Origin: CANJQH01 sp031368515 | GTDB lineage: Bacteria > Chloroflexota > Anaerolineae > J036 > Brachytrichaceae | Direction: 5' to 3' | DNA: 10,342 bases | NCBI GenBank assembly: GCA_031368515.1 | Contig: JANMNW010000040.1 | Location: 1-10,342 of the forward strand | In this document: positions 1 to 6,146 of the stretch, piece by piece | Numbering within the stretch: position 1 is the stretch's first letter | Layout of the letters: the number at the start of each line of letters is the position of its first letter | The notes under the pieces: model-generated | The model's database searches: none | The model's input: the letters and a program-made list of their open reading frames with translations, nothing else | What the model was told of the DNA's origin: nothing | Translations under genes and position numbers: made by a program

Positions 1-124
1 CGCGATGAAAATTGCGGTTGCTTCGCACCGGCCTCGGCATAACCGGCAAGTGGAATGTGTGCGCTCAGTATACCGACACAGACGGCCGCCGGTCGGCATG
101 CAGAGGGATCCGGCGTATGATCCG

Positions 125-155
<31 letters not shown>

Positions 156-195
156 ACATCGACAAAGCGACAATGGCGACGGCATTGAAGCAGGC

Positions 196-1080
196 ATGTC
201 ATACCAAAACGCAATCCAGCCGCCGGCCGGGCCGGGCGCACCCTTTCAGGTCTTGTTTTCAAACACCGCAGATCATGCGGGGCGGCCCGAATCGCTGCCT
301 GGCGTCTTGCGCGCAGTGCTCGGCGCAGACTGGGTCATTCCGCGTTTTGACCAACGACCGTATGTGTACTCCAACCTGGCCGCCTCGCGCGATGGACGCA
401 TGTCATTCGCCATGCCTGGATTCGACAAGAGCGGCGTGGTCACAGCCGCCAACCCGCACGACCGCTGGTTGATGGCGCTGTTGCGCGCGCGCGCCGACGC
501 GGTACTCATGGGCGATACAACTGTCAAGACTGAGACCGGCATTCTGGCCGGCGCCGCGCATGTGTGCGACTATGACGCGGCGGCTTGGGCGGCTCTGCGG
601 GCCCATGAGGGCTGCGCGTCGCAACCGTTGATGGTGATTTTGAGCTATGACTGCGCGCTTGATCCTGCCGAAGCCTGTTTTCAGCAGCCGGACACACATG
701 TGCTGCTGGCAACCACGCGCCACGGCATCGCGCGCGCCAAGGCGCTGCGCGGTCGGGCGTGCATCGACGCGCACCAGCTGGGCGAGGATAGCGTCGACCT
801 GACCGCGCTGGTGCGATTGCTTCACGAGCATTACGGCGTGCGTTCGCTGCTGTGCGAAGGCGGGCCGCGCGTGTTGGGCGGCATGTTCGCCGCCAGGCTG
901 ATCGACGAGGAATTTCTGACCTATTGCCCGGTCATCGTCGGCGCGTCGCGTGAGCAGCCGCGCCCGAGCTATGTCGAAGGCGTTGCGTTCTCACCGCACA
1001 GCGCACCTCAATCGCGCATTCAAACTTTGCGCCGGGCCGGCGATTTTCTGTTTCTGCATACGCGCGTGGAATACCCATAG
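196..1080 (+). CDS. RibD C-terminal-type (pyrimidine/dihydropterin) reductase
   Basis: The gene encodes 294 residues with the fold signature of the RibD C-terminal reductase family, related to dihydrofolate reductase and NADPH-dependent. Visible motifs are RPYVYSNLAASRDGR near residues 54-68, ADAVLMGDTTV at 100-110, and LLCEGGPRVLGG at 218-229, the glycine-rich nucleotide-binding stretch of this family. The deaminase half of bifunctional RibD is absent; an N-terminal extension of about 50 residues has no recognised domain. The ATG at 196 follows a weak purine-rich stretch and lets the family core sit at the expected place. Family members reduce the ribosylamino-pyrimidine intermediate of riboflavin synthesis. 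Beside H4MPT genes, reduction of dihydromethanopterin to H4MPT (the DmrA role) is a plausible alternative, but this is inference. The gene converges on folK with 8 bp between stops. Family call is confident, substrate is not. Confidence 0.85.
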   Translation: MSYQNAIQPPAGPGAPFQVLFSNTADHAGRPESLPGVLRAVLGADWVIPRFDQRPYVYSNLAASRDGRMSFAMPGFDKSGVVTAANPHDRWLMALLRARADAVLMGDTTVKTETGILAGAAHVCDYDAAAWAALRAHEGCASQPLMVILSYDCALDPAEACFQQPDTHVLLATTRHGIARAKALRGRACIDAHQLGEDSVDLTALVRLLHEHYGVRSLLCEGGPRVLGGMFAARLIDEEFLTYCPVIVGASREQPRPSYVEGVAFSPHSAPQSRIQTLRRAGDFLFLHTRVEYP

Positions 1081-1088
1081 GTTTCCGG

Positions 1089-1598
1089 TCACCCGATGTC
1101 GAGCCTTTCCACCCGCATGACCTTGCCGATGCCGGGCAGCGCGCGCGCCAGTTCGCTCACGGACTTGGTCTGTCCTGGCAACACCAGATCGGGCGCGATC
1201 TCCTGCAGAGGCGCCAGCACAAAATCGCGCTCGGCGATGCGCGGATGCGGAATGATGAGGTCTTCTTCCATCACAAGCCGGTCGCCATAGCTGAGTATGT
1301 CCACGTCAATCACGCGCGGGCCATAGCGCACCAACCGCTCGCGGCCCATGCGCCGTTCGATCTCGTTGACAAAGCGCAGCAGGTCGCGCGGCGGCATTGC
1401 TTGATCGTCAATCTGAGCACCAAGCGCCATGTTCAGGAACTCAGGCTGATCGGTCACATACGCCGCTTCGGTTTCATACAGCGAAGACAGCCGCGTGATC
1501 TGCATTCTTGCGCGCAATAGTTCGATGGCGCGCAACAGATTTGCTCGGCGGTCGCCCAAATTGGTGCCAAGCGCGATGTGTATTTCGATTTGCGTCAT
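1089..1598 (-). CDS. folK: 2-amino-4-hydroxy-6-hydroxymethyldihydropteridine pyrophosphokinase
   Basis: This 169-residue protein is a canonical HPPK. It transfers pyrophosphate from ATP to 6-hydroxymethyl-7,8-dihydropterin, activating the pterin for condensation with an aminobenzoate-type partner. Motifs in order: GTNLGD at 11-16, the substrate loop SSLYETEAAY around 38-47, RYGPRVIDVDIL at 91-102 with the two magnesium-binding aspartates D98 and D100, and the family signature IPHPRIAERDFVLAPL at 116-131. Length is normal for FolK. The ATG at 1598 overlaps the stop of the CitG-like gene as ATGA, so it is the last gene of a coupled minus-strand series. Archaea use an unrelated enzyme (MptE type) for this step of methanopterin synthesis, so this copy marks the host as bacterial. 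It may serve the H4MPT pathway, folate, or both; the sequence alone cannot decide. Confidence 0.93.
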   Translation of the reverse strand: MTQIEIHIALGTNLGDRRANLLRAIELLRARMQITRLSSLYETEAAYVTDQPEFLNMALGAQIDDQAMPPRDLLRFVNEIERRMGRERLVRYGPRVIDVDILSYGDRLVMEEDLIIPHPRIAERDFVLAPLQEIAPDLVLPGQTKSVSELARALPGIGKVMRVERLDIG

Positions 1599-2443
1599 AG
1601 GTTTTCCAGTTCTTGCACAAAAAGGGTGGCGGCAATCAGGTCAGCGGTAGTGCCAGGATTGAGGCGGTTGCCGTCGCTTCGCAGGTAGGCATCGTACGCG
1701 GCCAGCGCCTCGCGGCCGACGGCGGTTTGATCGGCGCCGAGCGCCAGCACCTCTGCGGCGCGCGCCGACACGTCGCGCGCGACATCCGGGCCGCACTTGC
1801 GGGCGATGAGCGTGTCCGGCACGGCAGCAAGCACTGCCAGATACGCGCGCACGATCTGATCGAACGCCGCGCCGCCTTGCGCCTGCGCACCGCGCAAAGC
1901 CGGCAACGCCACATCAAACACGATCTCGTAATCGGTGACATATTCCGATGCGATGCTGTCCCTGTCGGCCGCCAGCTGCATCGCGGCGCGCAGCGTCATT
2001 GTGGGCGGTCCGTCGTTCACATCGCCTTCCGGCGCACTGTCCAGCCCGCCAGGATGCGCCAGGCGAATGGCCTCGAAGGCCAAATTGGCATCGTCGATGC
2101 TCAATGCATGCAGCACGACGCCCAGGCGCTCCCGCACCGTCAGCACGTTGGGCAGCAGCGCCGCGCGCGCCAGCGGCGCCAGCAGAAGCACAATCCCCAG
2201 GTTGGTGTTGGCGGCGACGCGTTGCCGCGTGGCGCGCATCGCAGCCAGGATGGTTTCGCCCACAGTGGCCTGCCCGGCGTTCGCAATGGCCGGACCAATC
2301 GCCAGCGCGCTAAGCATGAAATCCAGATGGCTCATGTCGTGAAAGCGCCGCGTGGGAGTGACATTGCCGGGTTTCTCCGCGCTCGCTTCGAGCACGCAGG
2401 CGGTCTGCGCGGCAAGGCGGACCCGTTCCGGTGAAAGCGTCAT
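1595..2443 (-). CDS. CitG/MdcB-like triphosphoribosyl-dephospho-CoA synthase family protein
   Basis: From the ATG at 2443 the product is 282 residues. It resembles the CitG/MdcB family (COG1767), whose known members use ATP to attach a triphosphoribosyl group to dephospho-CoA. Visible signatures are EASAEKPGNVTP at about 19-30, NTNLGIVLLLAPL at 79-91 and, near the C-terminus, LNPGTTADLIAATLF at 261-275, the typical end of the family. The frame is open further upstream, but the 2443 start gives a 4-nt ATGA overlap with the preceding gene and begins just ahead of the conserved core, so it is preferred. No citrate lyase or malonate decarboxylase genes are present. The setting instead suggests a role in H4MPT or methylofuran assembly, where a ribosyl-phosphate transfer would fit, but the substrate is not known to me. 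Family assignment is good; function is open. Confidence 0.82.
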   Translation of the reverse strand: MTLSPERVRLAAQTACVLEASAEKPGNVTPTRRFHDMSHLDFMLSALAIGPAIANAGQATVGETILAAMRATRQRVAANTNLGIVLLLAPLARAALLPNVLTVRERLGVVLHALSIDDANLAFEAIRLAHPGGLDSAPEGDVNDGPPTMTLRAAMQLAADRDSIASEYVTDYEIVFDVALPALRGAQAQGGAAFDQIVRAYLAVLAAVPDTLIARKCGPDVARDVSARAAEVLALGADQTAVGREALAAYDAYLRSDGNRLNPGTTADLIAATLFVQELENL

Positions 2444-3324
2444 GGCAGTGCGCATTGGGCCAAATGATCCACGATATGCCCGGCCACGTCCAATCCTGTG
2501 GCCGCCTGCAAGCCTTGCCACCCCGGAATGCCATTAACCTCAATGACATGCTGCGCGCCGTCCAGCCCACAAAGCAAGTCCACGCCGGCATACTCGGCGC
2601 CGACAACCCGAGCCGCGCGCAGGCACATGTCGATTTGCTGGCTGGTCAGCGAAATAGCGCGCGCCTGACCGCCACGCGCGACGTTGGTGCGCCAGCCACC
2701 ATCGCGCGTGCTGCGTTCGATAGCGGCGAGAATCCGCCCGCCCAAGACAAACGCGCGCACATCGCGCCCGCCGTGCGCCACAGTTTCCTGCAGGTAATAC
2801 ACCGCACGCTCGATCTCGAGTGCTTTGAAAACGCGATAGGCCACATCTTCGTCGCTGATGCGCGTCATGCCCAGGCCCATCGATCCAAAAAGCGGCTTCA
2901 CGATCACATCGCCGCCAAGCTCGGCATACGCCACGAGAGCGTCGTCGGCGCGCTCGCACACGACCGTGCGCGGCGTGGGCAAGCCCGCTTGCGCCAGCAG
3001 CCCCGAGGTGTAGAGCTTGTCGACCGTGCGTTCAATGCAGGCCGGCGGATTGAACAGCCGCGCGCCTTGCGCCGCCAGCAGATGCAGCGCATCCATGCGG
3101 TAGACCGTCTGCTCAAGCGACCCACGCGGAAAGATGCGCACCAGCACAACATCGGCTGCGGCCAGATCGCGCCCCGAGTTCTCTACGCGCACGCGGCCAT
3201 CCGCAATTGCGACGCGTGTGCGCGCGATCGGCAGCAGCGCGCAGGCGTGGCCGCGCTCTGCAAAAGCGCGGTGCAACTCGGCGTTGTGCCAGCCGTGGCC
3301 GGCACTCAAAACAACCGCGTTCAC
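2440..3324 (-). CDS. RimK/MptN-like ATP-grasp glutamate ligase
   Basis: The product is a 294-residue ATP-grasp ligase of the RimK type, close in length to archaeal tetrahydromethanopterin:glutamate ligase (MptN) and to CofF. The N-terminal pre-ATP-grasp domain covers about 1-100. The ATP-binding lysine and glycine loop follow (VKPLFGSMG, 142-150, with K143), then the LQET strand near 178-181, and the metal-binding end DLL at 249-251 with IEVNGIPGW at 261-269 (E262, N264). These proteins join an amino acid, often glutamate, to an acceptor carboxylate through an acyl phosphate. The GTG start at 3324 overlaps the mch stop as GTGA, and its own stop overlaps the CitG-like gene as ATGA. Possible acceptors are H4MPT or the polyglutamate tail of methylofuran; the choice is inference. 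Confidence 0.82.
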   Translation of the reverse strand: MNAVVLSAGHGWHNAELHRAFAERGHACALLPIARTRVAIADGRVRVENSGRDLAAADVVLVRIFPRGSLEQTVYRMDALHLLAAQGARLFNPPACIERTVDKLYTSGLLAQAGLPTPRTVVCERADDALVAYAELGGDVIVKPLFGSMGLGMTRISDEDVAYRVFKALEIERAVYYLQETVAHGGRDVRAFVLGGRILAAIERSTRDGGWRTNVARGGQARAISLTSQQIDMCLRAARVVGAEYAGVDLLCGLDGAQHVIEVNGIPGWQGLQAATGLDVAGHIVDHLAQCALP

Positions 3325-4268
3325 TGAAACGATTGGCGCAGCACTTCGCCGTTGAGCGCGCCGGCGCGAAAGGTGCGGCCGCTGGTGACGTTGGTCAGCG
3401 CGATTTCGGCCGGGCTAAAGAGCATCGGATCGATTTTGTAGAAATCAAACCCGGCGGCTTTGAGCACATCGTAAAACGGCTCGCCGTAGTTGGCCGAGGT
3501 CGACGAGGGCACGCGCGCGGCCAGCGCTTCAATCTGCGCATCGTCACCGCGCACCGTCAGGTGCGCGCGGCCGCCATACAAGATCGCGTCGTTGGTGCGG
3601 CCGATCGCGCGCGGGTCGCTTTTGGCGATCGGCGGGAGTGGCGCTATGCCCGCGCCGTGCAGCACATCGGCCATGTGAAATTTCAGCGCGTGCAGCTTGT
3701 GCAGCGCGGTTTCGACGATGCGCGCGGCGATCTGGATGCCGCCGGCCATGCTGGCGGTGGGCGCGGCGAGCAGCGTCAGCCGGTCGGCAGGCACGCCGGC
3801 GCGCTGCGCGATATATGCCGCGATATCGGCGTCCGGCATCTGGCGCGTTTCCAGACACAGTACTGCGCAATCCGCCTGCTCCTTGTGTTGCAGCTCATCG
3901 AACAGCGGCTCGGCGCGCACCAGCCCGCGCGCTGGCCCGCTGCCCATCGCGAAATACTTCTCGCGCTGCACCGCCCAGCCCGCATACTGCGAGGCCAGAC
4001 AGGCCGTTTCAGGATGATCGGTGCGCGCCAACACGGCTGGCAAGCTGAGGCCATCGACCGACATCTCCGTAAATGAGACCGTGCCCAATCCGCCCATGCA
4101 GATCTCGGCGAAGATTCGCCCGGCATCAAAGCCGCCGGGAGCGTTTGCGCCGCAGTCGATCAGCCGGGCGCCATTCGACAGAATGCTGACCGCTACGCCA
4201 AAGCCCTCAGGATCGGCCGCCAGCACGTCGGCCAGCGCCAGGGCGCGCGTGTTAAGAGAGGTATTCAT
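3321..4268 (-). CDS. mch: Methenyltetrahydromethanopterin cyclohydrolase
   Basis: This 315-residue protein matches the Mch family over its full length (usual size about 320). The cytoplasmic enzyme reversibly hydrolyses N5,N10-methenyl-H4MPT to N5-formyl-H4MPT, linking methylene-H4MPT oxidation to the formyltransferase encoded upstream. Recognisable stretches are GGFDAGRIFAEICMGGLGTV at 45-64, ASMAGGIQIAARIVETALHK at 172-191, GRTNDAILYGG at 223-233 and the conserved C-terminal part with YGEPFYDVL and DFYKIDP. The ATG at 4268 is the natural start for the family but has no Shine-Dalgarno; it is preceded by AC-rich repeated sequence. A 101-nt spacer with a stem-loop separates it from fhcC. Its TGA overlaps the GTG of the next ligase gene, tying cofactor synthesis to the catalytic enzyme. 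Confidence 0.95.
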   Translation of the reverse strand: MNTSLNTRALALADVLAADPEGFGVAVSILSNGARLIDCGANAPGGFDAGRIFAEICMGGLGTVSFTEMSVDGLSLPAVLARTDHPETACLASQYAGWAVQREKYFAMGSGPARGLVRAEPLFDELQHKEQADCAVLCLETRQMPDADIAAYIAQRAGVPADRLTLLAAPTASMAGGIQIAARIVETALHKLHALKFHMADVLHGAGIAPLPPIAKSDPRAIGRTNDAILYGGRAHLTVRGDDAQIEALAARVPSSTSANYGEPFYDVLKAAGFDFYKIDPMLFSPAEIALTNVTSGRTFRAGALNGEVLRQSFQ

Positions 4269-4288
4269 GGGTATTGGGTGTTGCGTGT

Positions 4289-4376
4289 TGGGTAGTAGAT
4301 AGTGGATAGGAGATGGTGGTTAGTTGATAGAGGGAAGGCAACGCTCGCCTCTCGACTATCCACTATCTGCTATCTG
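4289..4376. repeat. Intergenic inverted repeat, 21-bp stem
   Basis: Arms 4289-4309 and 4356-4376 pair along 21 positions on the plus strand: 17 Watson-Crick pairs and four G-T wobbles (4289/4376, 4290/4375, 4292/4373, 4296/4369). The 46-nt interior holds a smaller possible hairpin (4329-4333 with 4348-4352). The right arm contains a 7-nt tandem repeat, TATCTGC twice. The element fills the spacer between fhcC and mch, and its right arm covers the last codon and stop of fhcC. On the minus strand, where the operon reads, the four wobbles become A-C mismatches. It looks like a dispersed intergenic repeat; it could also affect message processing. No run of U follows, so it is not a standard terminator. 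Confidence 0.75.
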
Positions 4377-5191
4377 CTATCCCCTAGAAGAAGCAGTTCT
4401 CCGCGGCCAAGACTTATGTGATCGCCGCTCCAGCGGGTGTATTCGCCAGCAATCTGCGCGTCGGTGACAGGCAACCCCTGTGCGCGCAGGTGCAGCAGGA
4501 GCATGCGCAAAAACGTCGGCCGATAGACGCAGTCGAACGTAAAGGTCGGCAGCACGCGCGCGCCTTGCATGCCCACCACGGTGCCACGCGTCATGCCGGC
4601 GCATGCGCGCCAGCCCATCTCGCCGAGCACGATGATGGTGCCGGCCAGCATGTTGACGCCGGCAAAATCGCCGCATGCGCCGCCGACGGCGATCAGCCCG
4701 CGGCGCATGCTATTGCCCAATTCAGCCCCAGCGTTGCCATGAATGAACAGCTCACCGCCCAGCATGCCTTTGTGACCGCCGCGGTAGACGCTGCCCGCCT
4801 GATGCCCGGCATTGCCCTTGACCACGATGCGACCGCCCAGCATCTCCGCGCCGACCCAGTCGCCCACATCGCCTTCGACCACAATTTCGCCGCCGCGCAT
4901 ATCCACACCCACATGCATGCCGGCATTGCCTTTGATCAGGATGAGGCCGCGCGTCATGCTCTCACCGATGCGCTTGACGCGCGAGAGATCGCCCTCAAGC
5001 ACAAGCAGGTCGTCCGTTCCAGCGGCGGCGGCCACATCAAAAAAGTCGGCGACCACGGCTTTGCGATTACCGTGCATCACCGGCAATGCGGCGGCGGCGG
5101 CGGCATCGAGACCGGCCAGGCGGTCGGGGCTCAGCGTTTCGGCCTCAAGCGGCACGTCGGGCTGCTGGCGCAGGGTCAGGTGCAGGCTCAT
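4370..5191 (-). CDS. fhcC: Formylmethanofuran dehydrogenase / formyltransferase-hydrolase complex subunit C
   Basis: The 273-residue product is the FwdC/FhcC subunit, a right-handed parallel beta-helix related to the C-terminal domain of glutamate synthase. The repeat signature is clear from about residue 66 to 207: repeated blocks of GxxGxxxG spacing, such as GNAGMHVG (88-95), GDVGDWVG (107-114), GNAGHQAG (126-133) and GNAGAELG (152-159). In the complex this subunit is structural and sits against the formyltransferase. The ATG at 5191 overlaps the fhcD stop as ATGA. The last residues after the conserved end (GDSR) are encoded wholly or partly by repeat-like sequence around the inverted repeat, so the extreme C-terminus is probably recent and not conserved. 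The paralogue name fwdC would apply if the complex proves to be a dehydrogenase. Confidence 0.93.
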   Translation of the reverse strand: MSLHLTLRQQPDVPLEAETLSPDRLAGLDAAAAAALPVMHGNRKAVVADFFDVAAAAGTDDLLVLEGDLSRVKRIGESMTRGLILIKGNAGMHVGVDMRGGEIVVEGDVGDWVGAEMLGGRIVVKGNAGHQAGSVYRGGHKGMLGGELFIHGNAGAELGNSMRRGLIAVGGACGDFAGVNMLAGTIIVLGEMGWRACAGMTRGTVVGMQGARVLPTFTFDCVYRPTFLRMLLLHLRAQGLPVTDAQIAGEYTRWSGDHISLGRGELLLLGDSR

Positions 5192-6075
5192 ATCAGGCTG
5201 TGCAGGTGAATCTGAAATTGTCCAAGCTTTCCGCCATAGTTGCCGGCGGTGATTTGCAACGCGCCCGCAGCCGTGGCGGCGCGAATGCCACGGCGCATGG
5301 CTTCCTCGACTGCGGCCAAATCCAATCCATCGATCACGATCTCAAGCACGCAACCCGCTTCGGGCGGCAGCTGTGTGTTAGGCGCAAAGCCGCGTAAGGT
5401 CGGGCAGTATGCGTCGTTGGTCGAGGCGAAGAGCGTCTTGTATTTCGAGCCGGTCTTGCTGCCGCTGCGCACGATGCCGCCCGGGAATGGCAGGATTACG
5501 CCGGGCACCTCGCGCATCGCCACAACAGCGGCTTCGGTCGCCAGCAGCGTGTCGCGCGTGGCGCGGCCCAGGATCAGCAAATTGCCGCCGCCCACGGCTT
5601 TCTTGATGCCAAAGGATTCTTCGACCAGAAACTCGCCGTCCATCACTGGAATGCGCCAGTAGCGCCGGCCGTTGAGCTGCTTGCTCATCTGATAGCCGTC
5701 GCCAAAAAAGCGCAACTGCCCGCCCACATCGACCATCTCGCGCGCATCCGCAGTCAAGCCGTTGAAACACGCCGTCGTCGGACACGTCAGAATGCACTGG
5801 CCGATGCGTTCCAGCAGGCGCTTGGACATGTCGTCGGACTTGACGGTGAAGAGCAGCACGCTGACGCCGGGGCGGCCATCAGGCGTCTCCTCCGGCGGCA
5901 CAGCGCGTTCAATGCCGGCTTCGCATTTGCAGCCGATGATCGAGGTGGCAAAACCGGTGACCGACAGCGCAGACGTCATCGCCCATGAGGGCGTTTCGGC
6001 GGTGATCAGCAGGCGCGTGCCCCACATCGAAAACGCCTCGGCAAAGGTGTCGATGATGGTGGTTGTGGTGGTCAT
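5188..6075 (-). CDS. fhcD: Formylmethanofuran:tetrahydromethanopterin formyltransferase
   Basis: The ATG at 6075 gives 295 residues, the normal size of Ftr/FhcD, and places the conserved DTFAEAF at residues 9-15, as in archaeal Ftr. Other family blocks: PPEETPDGRPG at 60-70, FFGDGYQ at 123-129, PFPGGIVRSGSKTGSK at 196-211, STNDAYCPT at 218-226 and a C-terminus ending in GGKLGQFQIHLHSLI. The enzyme transfers the formyl group between N5 of formyl-H4MPT and the amine of the furan carrier, in the cytoplasm as part of the Fhc complex. A GTG at 6129 would add 18 residues, but that extension lies in the spacer and crosses part of a stem-loop, so it is rejected. No good Shine-Dalgarno precedes the ATG. 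A spacer of 71 nt separates it from fhcA; it overlaps fhcC by 4 nt. Confidence 0.95.
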   Translation of the reverse strand: MTTTTTIIDTFAEAFSMWGTRLLITAETPSWAMTSALSVTGFATSIIGCKCEAGIERAVPPEETPDGRPGVSVLLFTVKSDDMSKRLLERIGQCILTCPTTACFNGLTADAREMVDVGGQLRFFGDGYQMSKQLNGRRYWRIPVMDGEFLVEESFGIKKAVGGGNLLILGRATRDTLLATEAAVVAMREVPGVILPFPGGIVRSGSKTGSKYKTLFASTNDAYCPTLRGFAPNTQLPPEAGCVLEIVIDGLDLAAVEEAMRRGIRAATAAGALQITAGNYGGKLGQFQIHLHSLI

Positions 6076-6098
6076 TTTCAGCAGATGGTGTTCGATGA

Positions 6099-6146
6099 GC
6101 GGTGTGCGGTAAGCGGTGGACGTGTTCACCGTTTATCGCACATCGC
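6099..6146. repeat. Intergenic inverted repeat, 22-bp stem, 4-nt loop
   Basis: Arms 6099-6120 and 6125-6146 pair at all 22 positions on the plus strand, with 18 Watson-Crick pairs and four G-T wobbles (6102/6143, 6109/6136, 6113/6132, 6119/6126) around the loop CGTG. The repeat begins directly after the fhcA stop codon and fills most of the spacer before fhcD. On the operon (minus) strand the four wobble positions become A-C mismatches, so the fold is weaker in the operon message. No U-run follows. It may be a member of a dispersed palindromic repeat family or a processing site; which of these is inference. Confidence 0.8.

Noticed and set aside
2444..2521. Upstream start for the CitG-like protein
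   Set aside because: It would overlap the ligase gene by about 80 nt in a region with good coding signal for the ligase; the ATGA junction at 2440-2443 is far more likely.
4289..4376. Possible CRISPR array from the repeated TATCTGC/ATAGTGGATAG strings
   Set aside because: Repeats are short, only two or so copies occur, there is no regular spacing, and the pattern is a single palindrome.
6076..6129. 18-residue N-terminal extension of the formyltransferase from a GTG at 6129
   Set aside because: It lies in the spacer, runs through part of the inverted repeat, is not typical of the family, and the ATG at 6075 gives the normal length.
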